Source of the DNA: Albugo candida
Taxonomy: Eukaryota; Oomycota; Peronosporomycetes; Albuginales; Albuginaceae
Reading direction: 5' to 3'
Assembly: GCA_905220665.1 (NCBI GenBank)
Contig: CAJNAR010000003.1
Coordinates: 422,851-486,850, forward strand
DNA length: 64,000 bases
Positions 21,885-31,631 of the stretch are shown in pieces. The notes beneath the pieces are model-generated. The model was not told the DNA's origin. It saw only the letters and a list, made by a program, of their open reading frames with translations, and searched no databases. The translations under genes and the position numbers were made by a program. Position 1 is the stretch's first letter. Every line of letters begins with the position of its first letter.

Positions 21885-22779
21885 ATGCAAACACAAAAAA
21901 TCTTTGTAGAGAATTGGACGTATTTGGAAATTGGAATTTTTGAGGAATGTGTCGAAAGATTTGGAAAATGTTTTCACAAAATCGCTCGCGAGGTCGGCCT
22001 CCAAAAATCGATACAAGAAATTGTGTATGATGAAAAATTTGCTTAGATACCTCGAAAATCGGTCAAAGATGTGATTTCTTTCTACTATTTGTGGAAAAAA
22101 TGCACGAGTCATACGATCGGTCGAAAGAAAGATGCAGGGCGATGTGCACAGAAGGAGCAAAGTGACCATGAAGATATGGATTTAGCTATGAGGAGCAACA
22201 TTAATCGTTATAAAGGTAGTCAAAATGTGACACTATTCCGTGATTCTGGGTTACAAAAGCTACAATTCACATCGGTAGCTCGTCAGCGGCTTCTTAAGGA
22301 ATACTTTTGTGCATCTCGATTGTTATATGGACCCAAAAAAGACCTTCAGCCATTATCGAAGCGACTCGATCTCAAAAGCGTACGTTAGAGATGAAGTATT
22401 TTGATGGCTGATCTCACAATTAAACCTGTTTTATCAGCTTCGACTGGATCGTGTGGGTGCATACAGTGCTTGCATACAAGGGAATGCCCAATTAAGAAGT
22501 AGTAATGTTTTCGGTACTATCTTTCAAATGGTTTTACCTGAAGGCGTACTTATTATTCCCTGCAAAGATTTCTGGTCGCCTTTGGACATATATTTATTCA
22601 CACAAGGTATCCAGCATTATGGAAAGCGCTTCCATTTGGTGGCACGGAAGGTAGCGTTTATGTTATTACCACGTCTTCCATGTTGTAAGCATTTATTTAT
22701 TTAGATTGGAACCAAAACTTGTAAACAAGTGATTGCATTTTATTATCAATGGAAGAAAGAAGCGTATTCTAGCTTCTAG
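21885..22779 (+). CDS. Protein with two SANT domains (MTA/MIER-like co-repressor type)
   Basis: Four exons (21885-21992, 22047-22379, 22438-22650, 22705-22779) keep one frame. The first SANT reads NWTYLEIGIFEECVERFGKC, FHKIARE, joined by splicing to IPRKSVKDVISFYYLWKK. The second reads FWSPLDIYLFTQGIQHYGKR, FHLVARK, joined to IGTKTCKQVIAFYYQWKKEA at the C terminus. The FYY-W-KK ending is typical of SANT domains in ELM2-SANT co-repressors, where it recruits histone deacetylase. No ELM2 domain was seen; a further 5' exon is possible because the chosen ATG lies only a few residues before the first SANT. The gene converges on the PHD gene with six bases between stop codons. Confidence 0.8.
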
Positions 22780-22785
22780 TTGAGT

Positions 22786-24504
22786 CTAATCGACCACAAT
22801 GACTTCTTTTCCAGTGATTTCTCCTTCATTTCGAGAACCAGAAAGCCTTGTGCATGAATGACATATCCAGGATGCGAGTGGAAGCACCTTCAAATTGATG
22901 CAGTATTTGTGGAATACGCGGTGGCACAAATCACATAAAATCAATGCCTCATCATTTTCAGATTTGAAACAGATCGAACACGATTCGGCATCGAGAAAGT
23001 AAGACCGAGAGCTATACAGTTGAGGGACTGCACTCACTATTCCTTCCGCTTTTGCTTGCTCATATCGTTTGATGGTTCGATACCGATGGAATCCATGTAA
23101 TGCATGCGCGATATCGATCAGATCGAGTTTCTGGCTTTGGAAATATGGAAATGTAACATTCAATGCTTTGAACCCTTGCGCTTGACGCTTTTGTAGAATT
23201 TTGGCCAAGTCGATGAGTTGGGTGGGTCGAGCGCGATGTTTGCCATAAATGTGCACAAGTGACGCTTTTGCATCTTCACTCAGCCAAACAAATTCGTTGG
23301 TGTCATCAAATCTTGATAGCTGGTTGAGTGCAAAGAGGTCAGCAATCACCTGCCAACACGTGCACGGGCCCAACGCGTCATTTTGAAAATCAGAGAGAGC
23401 TTGGAACGCTTGTTCCACTGATATACAATACTCTATCCTAGCTGTTACTACATCCAACTCGTTGTGAAAAGCTTGCAGAACGTTGAAAAATTCGGTCAAC
23501 GTTATGCTGGCATCGGTATACCAGCCTCTTTCCATCGTACCTGTTTTTAATTTGGCTGCATTCACCTTGAAACGATCAAAGTCCTCTGGTACTGGGATGC
23601 CTCCGAGCATGTCGATGATTTCCAGATTATTGCAAAAGCGAAATACGACAGCCATCCAAAGCACTGTTTTCAGCGACAGGTCCTTCTGCGTCTTCTGAAG
23701 TCTATTGAATGTACACAAAAACGTTGGGTCTCAACAGAGCAAGCATAAGACAATGAGCATACATGACGACGTGTTTGCGCAAATATGCTGTACTTCGATC
23801 CAATTCGCGATAGATGTTCCACGTCCAATACTGTTGAAGGCAAGGATCCACTTTTGGCGTATTACATCCCATCGTATAGCTGTGCAAAAGTATTTGTCAA
23901 AGCTCGGTATAGAAAAGTGTTGGATGTAGTCTCACCAATGCCACATTCCATGCCGCTGATACACAAACTCATAAAACGACAGCGCGCCCATCCACCAACT
24001 CCTAGCTTCCGTTATGATGGCATGCGGGAGACTTTCCGACTCATTAGCTCGACGTTGACGCTTTCTTGATGTTTCTCGAGCAGAGTACCCTTCTCGGGCC
24101 AAGTACACTGACTCACAACTGACGCTACACACTGGGACCGATGGAGTGCTTCGTAGCAAGTTTGTGGACATATATTCGGGTTCTGGAGTGTTGCACACGA
24201 AACAAAAGGATGAATTTGATGGTTTCTCTCCGCTTTTGACAGTCAGGTCGATTGTGTTGGGATGCTCAGCTTGTCTGGAGCGCGATGTTAGATCACTTAT
24301 TTTGATGCTTTCGGTTGTATTCGAGTGATTTGTTTTGACAATTTGGCTACTGAGGGCGACGGGTAATTTCTCAATGCGTTTAGATTTACCTTCATGGATG
24401 TCAAGTTTGCTGTGCGTTGCGTTAAACCACTCGCTGATGATAAAGTTGTCATCAGCGATCATCGCGACAGTGCCGAAATAAGGTGATGTCCTGATATAAT
24501 ACAT
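22786..24504 (-). CDS. PHD-finger protein with HMUDK-like (5-hmdU DNA kinase-associated) helical domain
   Basis: Three exons. The first (24504 to about 23931) carries a Cys-rich cluster (CFVCNTPEPE..VPVCSVSCES) and ends SFYEFVYQRHGMWHW. The second holds KVDPCLQQYWTWNIYRELDR, STAYLRKH. The third (from about 23706) continues KTQKDLSLKTVLWMAVVFRF, DMLGGIPVPEDFDRF. Together these give the W-x-x-x-NxYRELDR-T-x-YLR pattern of the all-helical domain found with 5-hydroxymethyluracil DNA kinases and alpha-glutamyl-thymine pyrophosphorylases, a glycosylase-related fold. The C terminus is a PHD finger (CSICFKSENDEALILCDLCH, HKYCINL, WICHSC). The combination suggests chromatin-linked recognition or processing of modified DNA bases; this is inference. 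Confidence 0.7.
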
Positions 24505-24594
24505 TGGAACACTAAATCATTAAAGTAGGGATGACACCAGACACACAATTTTGAGATTCTTTCATTAAGTGTTTGTTAGCGTGTCTCGACTCAT

Positions 24595-25563
24595 TCACAT
24601 CTTATCGGAGAGAATTGCTTCCAGTTTAACAATGTCCGCGCTGAACCCTCGAATGCCTTCAGCGAGTTTTTCAGTAGCCATCGCATCGTCATTCATCAGC
24701 AATCGAAAATCCTTCTCAGATAGCATTAATTGTTCCCCTTCATACGCTTTAGCAGCTGAGGTCTCGTCGAGTTTTCGACTCACGGGGGTTTCTTTCGTAG
24801 CCAATTCTTCCAACAGGGAGGGAGATATTGTCAGACGATCACAGCCAGCGAGCTCCAAGATCTCTTCTGTGTTTCTGAAGCTAGCGCCCATCACAATCGT
24901 TTTGTAACCAAATTTTTTAAAATAGCGGTAAATGTTTGTCACAGAAACGACACCTGGATCTTCTTCCGGTTTGTAAGAACTCAATCCAGTTTTCGCTTTG
25001 TACCAATCCAGGATACGACCAACAAACGGTGAGATAAGTGTTGCTCCTGCTTCAGCACATGCAGCCGCTTGTGCAAATCCGAAAAGCAGCGTCATATTGC
25101 AATGAATGCCTTCTTTCTCCAGTTTTTTGCAAGCTTGGATACCTTCCCAGGTGCTTGCAATCTTGATAAGAATTCTTTCTTTTCCAATGCCTTCTTTTTG
25201 ATACAGATCGATGATACGATGTGCGCGTTCGATTGTTTCATCGGTATCGAAACTGAGCCGTGCGTCGACTTCTGTTGATACGTACCCCGGCACAATCTTT
25301 AATATTTCCAACCCAAAGTTGACAGCAAGTTTGTCAACGACATGAGCCAGTCTTTCTCGGTCGGAAACTTTGCTTCCCAATGTCTTCCCATACGCGATAG
25401 CATTTTCGAGCAAATGTTTATAGTGATCCATACTTGCAGCTTTAAATAAAAGGGATGGATTGGTTGTAGCATCTTGAGGTTTATATTTCGCAATTGATGC
25501 AAAGTCACCCGTGTCAATGACGACCGTTGTAAAGCTCTTGAGCTGCTCCAGTTGCGACGTCAT
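24595..25563 (-). CDS. TAL1: Transaldolase
   Basis: Single exon, 322 residues, full length. The N terminus [18 protein letters not shown], then [14 protein letters not shown] is the family signature, and [11 protein letters not shown] contains the Schiff-base Lys. [25 protein letters not shown] and [17 protein letters not shown] complete the barrel. It transfers a dihydroxyacetone unit between sedoheptulose-7-phosphate and glyceraldehyde-3-phosphate in the non-oxidative pentose phosphate pathway in the cytosol. Head-to-head with the adenylate-forming enzyme, with 96 bp between start codons. Confidence 0.95.
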   Translation of the reverse strand: MTSQLEQLKSFTTVVIDTGDFASIAKYKPQDATTNPSLLFKAASMDHYKHLLENAIAYGKTLGSKVSDRERLAHVVDKLAVNFGLEILKIVPGYVSTEVDARLSFDTDETIERAHRIIDLYQKEGIGKERILIKIASTWEGIQACKKLEKEGIHCNMTLLFGFAQAAACAEAGATLISPFVGRILDWYKAKTGLSSYKPEEDPGVVSVTNIYRYFKKFGYKTIVMGASFRNTEEILELAGCDRLTISPSLLEELATKETPVSRKLDETSAAKAYEGEQLMLSEKDFRLLMNDDAMATEKLAEGIRGFSADIVKLEAILSDKM

Positions 25564-25659
25564 TCGATATTTCTTTTCGCTTCAGAAAGATTCGATCCTG
25601 GTTTATGTCGTACTTTGGGGAAACTCACTAACGAACACACTATTTCGGTGCGTCTTCTT

Positions 25660-27201
25660 ATGGCGCAAATCGGCATCCGAAATGGACAGCTTTCCGTGCT
25701 CAAATCAGAGAAACCGCAAGGCGTACAGCGAGATTTGGAGATCATAACGGAAAGAGATTTTAAGCATGGTGTCATCTCTCTCGGTATTCGCCTTCTGGAA
25801 ACCGCTGAACTCGATCGCAACAGTCCATTCATTCTAATTACTGACGAAGACAGTACAAGCTGCGGAATTCTTGCCGCTGCTGTAAGAAAACAGTGCGTCT
25901 TAGTCGTAATAGATAAAAGAAGAAAAGCACTTGTTGATTATGTCATCCAAGAAACCGGAATCCATTCCGTTTTTGTTGTCAAACATGAGAACAAATGTAT
26001 ACAAAAGTATCCGCATGGTTGCGAGTTTGTACGGCTAGATAAAGATGCATGGCTCCACCAAGATCCGATAAGTAGCTGTGGTGGTATCGGCTTCCTCACT
26101 TCTGGCAGCTTAGGCCGCCCAAAAATCGTGATTCATTCTTGGGAGTCGGTAAAAAAACAAGCCGAAATAAGTCGCCAGCTATTACTGAGCCACATTTACT
26201 CAGAATTTCAGCTGATCTTTTGTACTTCAATCGCACATGCATTTTCATTTAATGCATTGTGCACCTTTTTGGCGCACATAGACTATCAAGAAGATCATTC
26301 GAGTCCTCATAGCTCTGATCTCGTTTTGGTCGCTGGGGATTATAAAGGTTTGCTTCGTCTTGTCAGTAAGGCAGCCTCAAAGCATCCACGTAAACACAGG
26401 GTACTATATGGAACACCTGGCACGTATACCACTCTTTTGGAAGCGACAGAATCTGAATTGCCACTCGATATCGATGTTCCATTCTGTGCAGGTGCTCTAC
26501 TCGATCCAAAGTTGTATATGAGAGTTTCCAAAGTATTTCACTGCCGTTTGATCCAGAATTACGGCTCCACTGAGACTGGTGTTATTGCTTGCTGGGAAGC
26601 CGTGGACGCGTCCAAGAGTGCCGAAAAAGAAGAGAAAGTTTATCTGACCTCTACCTCTGCAGCCGACGGAGATCGGAAAACATATGTTGGCGTTCCGATT
26701 CCTGGTGTTCACGTTGATATTGATCAAAATTTAGGTGAGCTGCTGACACAGACCCCTTATTCTTGTATTGGATATGTGCGAAATCAGCGCTTGGACAAGT
26801 TCGAAAGCCAAATGTATCGAACTGGAGATCGGTCGACGATAGAAATCACAGATCGTTCGGACCAGCCCCGAGTTTATTTATTCGGACGAATTCGACCCAG
26901 AATCACAGTTGGTGACTCAGCGCATCGAGCGTTTTATGAGCCATTGCAACTGGAGAAAATTCTTTGCAAGCATCCGAGCGTGACGGATGCATTACTTACC
27001 AGTACCCGCGGGAAGTCAGAATCGGATATTCTTATCCGAATTGTTCAGGATGCAACTTGTACATTGACCGTGGCAGCTTTGAAAGAATCTCTCATAGTCT
27101 GGTTGGAAGAAAATAGAATTTGTCTACCAGACAAATCTTTCCGTCTTGAAGTCGTCGAGAATTTGGAATGCAGTCCAGCCGGAAAACTGATATATCGCTG
27201 A
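25660..27201 (+). CDS. AMP-dependent synthetase/ligase (ANL superfamily adenylate-forming enzyme)
   Basis: Single exon, 513 residues from the first ATG at 25660. Core motifs in order: TSGSLGRPKIVIHSW (phosphate-binding loop), NYGSTETGVIACWE (A5), YRTGDRS (A7), a hinge GRIRPRITVGD and a C-terminal PAGKLIYR with the catalytic Lys. Such enzymes activate a carboxylic acid as acyl-AMP and usually pass it to CoA. The substrate cannot be read from sequence. The protein is shorter and more divergent at its N terminus than typical long-chain acyl-CoA synthetases, closer to fatty-acid or aryl-acid ligases of medium size. Confidence 0.85.
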   Translation: MAQIGIRNGQLSVLKSEKPQGVQRDLEIITERDFKHGVISLGIRLLETAELDRNSPFILITDEDSTSCGILAAAVRKQCVLVVIDKRRKALVDYVIQETGIHSVFVVKHENKCIQKYPHGCEFVRLDKDAWLHQDPISSCGGIGFLTSGSLGRPKIVIHSWESVKKQAEISRQLLLSHIYSEFQLIFCTSIAHAFSFNALCTFLAHIDYQEDHSSPHSSDLVLVAGDYKGLLRLVSKAASKHPRKHRVLYGTPGTYTTLLEATESELPLDIDVPFCAGALLDPKLYMRVSKVFHCRLIQNYGSTETGVIACWEAVDASKSAEKEEKVYLTSTSAADGDRKTYVGVPIPGVHVDIDQNLGELLTQTPYSCIGYVRNQRLDKFESQMYRTGDRSTIEITDRSDQPRVYLFGRIRPRITVGDSAHRAFYEPLQLEKILCKHPSVTDALLTSTRGKSESDILIRIVQDATCTLTVAALKESLIVWLEENRICLPDKSFRLEVVENLECSPAGKLIYR

Positions 27202-27421
27202 TTATGCACATTTTTCTAACATTCCAAAACTCAATTTGCAAAGAATGCATGTTGATTCCTAATTTTGATTTATATCTTAACAGGCTTATTTCGCTAACGT
27301 GTGTGACTCGGAACTCTTCAATGCGCAACGGTCAGGACTATTTTGAGAGTGCAGCTCTCCATATTGTATTTCAAACCGCGCAACTCATCTCGAAATTGTG
27401 TACCTACAGACGAGTGTCGAA

Positions 27422-27775
27422 ATGATGGCACGAGAATCTGTGGTGAATCTGCTGGATTTTTGGACTGCATCTGGGCAACTTACTTACAAATATCACGTGG
27501 CATATCCGTCCAAAACGGATCCCAATTTTATACGCGTTACCTTCAGCAAGCCAACTGAACAAAAACCATCTCCGGATGCAGTGGCGCATTACACATTCGT
27601 TACGAAAGAGACGTCAGGGCGCGTAGAAGGATTCAAAGTTGAGAATGATCCGCATTTGTTCAGACTATCAGAGATTTCTTTTCAAGAAAAAATGATTGAT
27701 CGGACAATAAAGCTCAAACTGAATGTTCGGCGTTTTCTCGAGAAAATGGAACCCCGACTCTTCACGCAACTCTAG
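27422..27775 (+). CDS. Hypothetical protein, 117 residues
   Basis: Open frame starting MMARESVVNLLDFW and ending RRFLEKMEPRLFTQL. It has a mixed alpha/beta look with no signal peptide, membrane span or known motif. An upstream exon in another frame (from an ATG near 27320) is possible, but no intron of usual length joins it cleanly. It lies between two same-strand genes with ordinary spacing, so it is likely real. Confidence 0.5.
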   Translation: MMARESVVNLLDFWTASGQLTYKYHVAYPSKTDPNFIRVTFSKPTEQKPSPDAVAHYTFVTKETSGRVEGFKVENDPHLFRLSEISFQEKMIDRTIKLKLNVRRFLEKMEPRLFTQL

Positions 27776-27964
27776 TCGCAGCCACTTTATGTAGAGAAAG
27801 TCCTAGAATTAGAGTTGGATGGTTCTGGTCTCCATCAAACGACCCAGTTGTATTCAATTGGCTATTAATCCCTCACTTAGTGCTTCGAATATCTTTTTTC
27901 TAGAAAACCGTTTGAAGTTGAGATTCATTCCTCAATTTGCTGCGATAAACAATCACTCAATAGC

Positions 27965-30217
27965 ATGGTTCATGATATCGATGCGTACGCGTACGTTATC
28001 ACATCCTGCGTGTTTGGAATGGCGTTCGCTGCGTACCTATTTTGGGAAGTAAACAAAATCAAAGTCACACGGCGTGGTGAAACTTACTCGCTCTTGCTGT
28101 CGGACGTACGAGGTCAAACGGCCGATCGCCTTTTCGAGATCCATGCTGCCATACAGGAGGGAGCGTGGGCTTTCTTGTTTGCTGAATATACTTTGTGTCT
28201 TGCGTTTATCATCGTCTTTGGGACTATTGTATTGGTGCTGACTTCGTATGTCAATAAACCCGAGAAAACATTTGATTGGACATTTGGCTCAATGAATGCC
28301 ACAGCATTCGCGATTGGTGGATTGACTTCCATGGCTTCTGGATACTTGGGAATGATGGTTGCTGTATATGCTAATGCTAGAACGACGGTGTCTGCAATGC
28401 GTGAGGGCTCAAGAGGATGGAAGGAGAGCTTTAATACAGCATTTCGTGCCGGTGGAGTGATGGGGTATGGTCTCACTTCTCTGGCACTTTTGGTTCTTTT
28501 CGTTTTGATAAAGATTTTTGAGTACCAATATCCTCTTTCCAGTAATGCGAAACAGCTTTTTGAAGCTATCGCCGGTTATGGTCTCGGTGGTTCCTCCATT
28601 GCAATGTTTGGTCGTGTTGGTGGCGGCATATATACCAAAGCTGCTGATGTTGGCGCGGATTTGGCTGGAAAAGTTGTTGAGAACATTCCAGAAGATGACC
28701 CACGTAATCCTGCTACAATTGCAGACAATGTCGGTGACAACGTCGGTGATGTTGCGGGTATGGGCTCTGATCTTTTTGGATCGTTGGCCGAGGCTACTTG
28801 TGCTACCCTTATCATCTCCACTCAAAGCACGGAAATAATCAACGCGGGATGGCCAGCTATTTTGTTTCCGCTTGTGGTCACAGGAACGGGTATTTTTGTC
28901 TGCGCCGCAACAAGTTTTCTGGCGACTCACGTATGGGCGGTGAAAGCTGAAAGAGATGTTGAAAGAGTGCTCAAGATTCAGCTATTTGTATCTGCTGCTT
29001 TAATGACTATTTGCATCATTCCGATTGCATTTTGGTTACTTCCATCGTCGTTCACAATCGCTGGAATCTATCATTTGTCGCCATTTCATGCGTTCGAATG
29101 TGTGGCTATCGGTCTGTGGGGAGGTTGTTTTGTCGGCTTTATAACCGAGTACTTCACGTCGCACAGTTATCGTCCAGTACGTGAGGTTGCTCAATCATGC
29201 GAAACGGGCGCGGCTACCAACATCATTTATGGTTTGGCACTGGGGTACAAATCCGCCATTATTCCAATCACAGTGATATCGATTGCAGTCTATATCAGCT
29301 TTTCAGTAGCTGGAATGTATGGTGTAGCTCTGTCAGCTCTTGGATTTCTCGGAACGCTTGCCACTTGTCTCTCTATCGATGTGTATGGACCTATTTGCGA
29401 CAACGCTGGAGGTATCGCAGAAATGGCTGAGCTTCCTGCTGAAGTTCGAGATAAAACCGATGCTCTTGACGCCGCTGGAAATACCACTGCTGCCATTGGC
29501 AAAGGATTCGCGATTGGTTCTGCAGCATTGGTGTCACTAGCTCTATTTGGGGGATTTGTCACTCGCATTGAGGAAACAAGCATTAACATCCTATCGCCTA
29601 TAACTTTTGCTGGGTTGTTTATGGGGGCAATGCTCCCATACTGGTTCACAGCTCTCACCATGAAATCGGTAGGTGTTGCAGCAATGGAAATGGTCAAAGA
29701 AGTCAAGCATCAATTCGCTACGATTCCAGGCCTTCTTGAAGGCTTACCAGGCCACGGTCCACCCGATCATGCTCGTTGTATCAAGATATCAACAGACGCG
29801 TCACTTCGAGAAATGGTGCCGCCAGGTCTGCTAGTGATGCTTTCCCCCATCATCGCTGGCACTTTTTTCGGCGTTCATGCTGTATGTGGTCTTCTTGTTG
29901 GCGCGTTGACCTCAGGAGTACAATTGGCGATATCTCAGTCGAACACCGGAGGCGCATGGGACAACGCGAAAAAGTATGTGGAAAAAGGATGTGTGACTAT
30001 CGAAGACAAAGAAGGAAAGCTGATTGTTCAAGGAAAAGGAAGCGCAATCCATAAAGCGGCCGTTATTGGCGATACAGTGGGAGACCCGCTAAAGGACACA
30101 TCAGGACCAGCTCTGAATATCCTGATGAAGCTTATGGCGATCATCTCGCTCGTGTTTGGCGACTTTTTCAAAAGCATCAATGACGGACGCGGTATCTTCA
30201 ACATTGACCAACATTAA
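27965..30217 (+). CDS. Membrane-bound H+-translocating pyrophosphatase, K+-dependent type
   Basis: Single exon, 750 residues, about 16 hydrophobic spans. [19 protein letters not shown] is the pyrophosphate-binding signature. [20 protein letters not shown] and the C-terminal [19 protein letters not shown] are the other two acidic motifs. The residue that marks potassium dependence is Ala ([10 protein letters not shown]) rather than Lys, indicating a K+-stimulated type I pump. It couples PPi hydrolysis to proton transport into vacuoles or acidocalcisome-like organelles. The pump is common to plants and many protists and absent from animals and most fungi. Confidence 0.95.
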   Translation: MVHDIDAYAYVITSCVFGMAFAAYLFWEVNKIKVTRRGETYSLLLSDVRGQTADRLFEIHAAIQEGAWAFLFAEYTLCLAFIIVFGTIVLVLTSYVNKPEKTFDWTFGSMNATAFAIGGLTSMASGYLGMMVAVYANARTTVSAMREGSRGWKESFNTAFRAGGVMGYGLTSLALLVLFVLIKIFEYQYPLSSNAKQLFEAIAGYGLGGSSIAMFGRVGGGIYTKAADVGADLAGKVVENIPEDDPRNPATIADNVGDNVGDVAGMGSDLFGSLAEATCATLIISTQSTEIINAGWPAILFPLVVTGTGIFVCAATSFLATHVWAVKAERDVERVLKIQLFVSAALMTICIIPIAFWLLPSSFTIAGIYHLSPFHAFECVAIGLWGGCFVGFITEYFTSHSYRPVREVAQSCETGAATNIIYGLALGYKSAIIPITVISIAVYISFSVAGMYGVALSALGFLGTLATCLSIDVYGPICDNAGGIAEMAELPAEVRDKTDALDAAGNTTAAIGKGFAIGSAALVSLALFGGFVTRIEETSINILSPITFAGLFMGAMLPYWFTALTMKSVGVAAMEMVKEVKHQFATIPGLLEGLPGHGPPDHARCIKISTDASLREMVPPGLLVMLSPIIAGTFFGVHAVCGLLVGALTSGVQLAISQSNTGGAWDNAKKYVEKGCVTIEDKEGKLIVQGKGSAIHKAAVIGDTVGDPLKDTSGPALNILMKLMAIISLVFGDFFKSINDGRGIFNIDQH

Positions 30218-30308
30218 ACTTCTAGGTGTTTTTTAGCCAATCCGATAAAGGCTAGTTTCTCGATTATAATTGGCTATTATAGCACACTTTTCTTGGGAAT
30301 CGCTTTAA

Positions 30309-31575
30309 ATGCTCCCTACAGTTTTGCGAACAAAGCGTCCTTCTAACGAGAACGCGTGGCTTCTAATTCCCAAAGTGTATGTATACATCGGCGCTAGTTT
30401 GCTGTTTCTCATTGGAAGCATTTTTGGTGCTGGATATACGTCGCGTACCTCCCAATACGCAGCAAATACTCGTCAAGCACTGAGGAATGCCAAGCCGACT
30501 GTCTTAGTCACTGGAGGATTGGGATTCATAGGAAGTCACGTTGTCGACGACCTCCTTTCCAATGCGTTCAATGTACGAATTTCCATATTGCCAATAACTG
30601 TGAATGACAACATTTTTGCTCAGGTTGTGATTTTTGATGACATGAGCAATGGGAAGAATCTTAATCGCGGAGCTGCTGCAATTCTATTAAAGGATATCAC
30701 ATCTATCGACGATTACGCATTCATTCCGTATAAAGTAAGAGATTTGTAATTGTTTTGCTAAAAAAACAATTTATTGGAAACGTTGTGCTAAAAATGCAAT
30801 TTATTGGAATTTTTAGATTGATTATATAATTCATTTGGCTGCGGCGATATCTGTGGAAGAAAGCACACGAATGCCTGAGAAATATGAACGGATCAATTTT
30901 GAAGGATCTCGTAAAGTGCTGGAATGGGCAGCACTAAACGGAGTGAAGAAAGTTGTTGCTGCGTCGACGGGTGCAACGTACGGGATCCCAAAGGCCGAAA
31001 ATCTTCCATTACGTGAAGAAGATGCCACAGGAGGGATATGTGCGTACGCCACTACCAAAATGAGAATGGAACATATCATGAAAGACTTTAATGGAAAATA
31101 TGGTCTACCAAGCACAGCCTTGAGATTCTTCAACGTGTATGGTCCCCGACAAGATCCACATTCATCGTACAGCGGCGTCATTTCTTGGTTTATGGATGAA
31201 GCCATGAAAAATGGAACTATCAAAGTTAACGGTGATGGGACTCAATATCGCGATTTTGTGTACGTGAAGGATGTCGCTCGAGCTATCCGTATCGCCATGC
31301 TATCATCCGAACAAGGTTTTGATGTCTTCAACGTATGCACCGGAGTGAAAACCACCATAAACAAGATTGCTAGCACGGTCGTTGAGGCCTTCAAGTCCAC
31401 TGCTGCAATTGAACACGTTCCTTTTCGACAAGGTGACGTCACTGAATCTGTTGGCAGCACAGCAAAAGCCGAACAAAAGCTGCATTTCCAAGCCATTTAC
31501 TCGCTAAAACAAGGAATTGAAGAAACTCGAGATTGGTTCCGTCAAACGAACCACGATCCAGTGAACAATGTGTAG
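30309..31575 (+). CDS. Membrane-anchored NAD-dependent sugar-nucleotide epimerase/dehydratase
   Basis: Three exons (30309-30572, 30624-30734, 30817-31575), 377 residues. A hydrophobic N-terminal segment (VYVYIGASLLFLIGSIFGAG) suggests a type II Golgi or ER membrane protein. The extended SDR fold shows VTGGLGFIGSHVVDDLL (NAD-binding), a Ser/Thr active-site region AASTGATYG, catalytic YATTK and LRFFNVYGPRQDP. The last motif and RDFVYVKDVARAI are closest to UDP-glucose/UDP-GlcNAc 4-epimerases; a UDP-glucuronate epimerase or decarboxylase cannot be excluded. Likely role: supplying sugar nucleotides for glycoproteins or wall polymers. Confidence 0.88.
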
Positions 31576-31631
31576 AATATTTGCATGATAATCCAATCTA
31601 TTATTTCGACCGAATCGTATCTTGGTTGTCT

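Noticed and set aside
27320..27421. Upstream exon for the 117-residue protein at 27422
   Set aside because: The only in-frame joining would need a ~12-bp intron, or an ~80-bp intron after three codons; neither is convincing.
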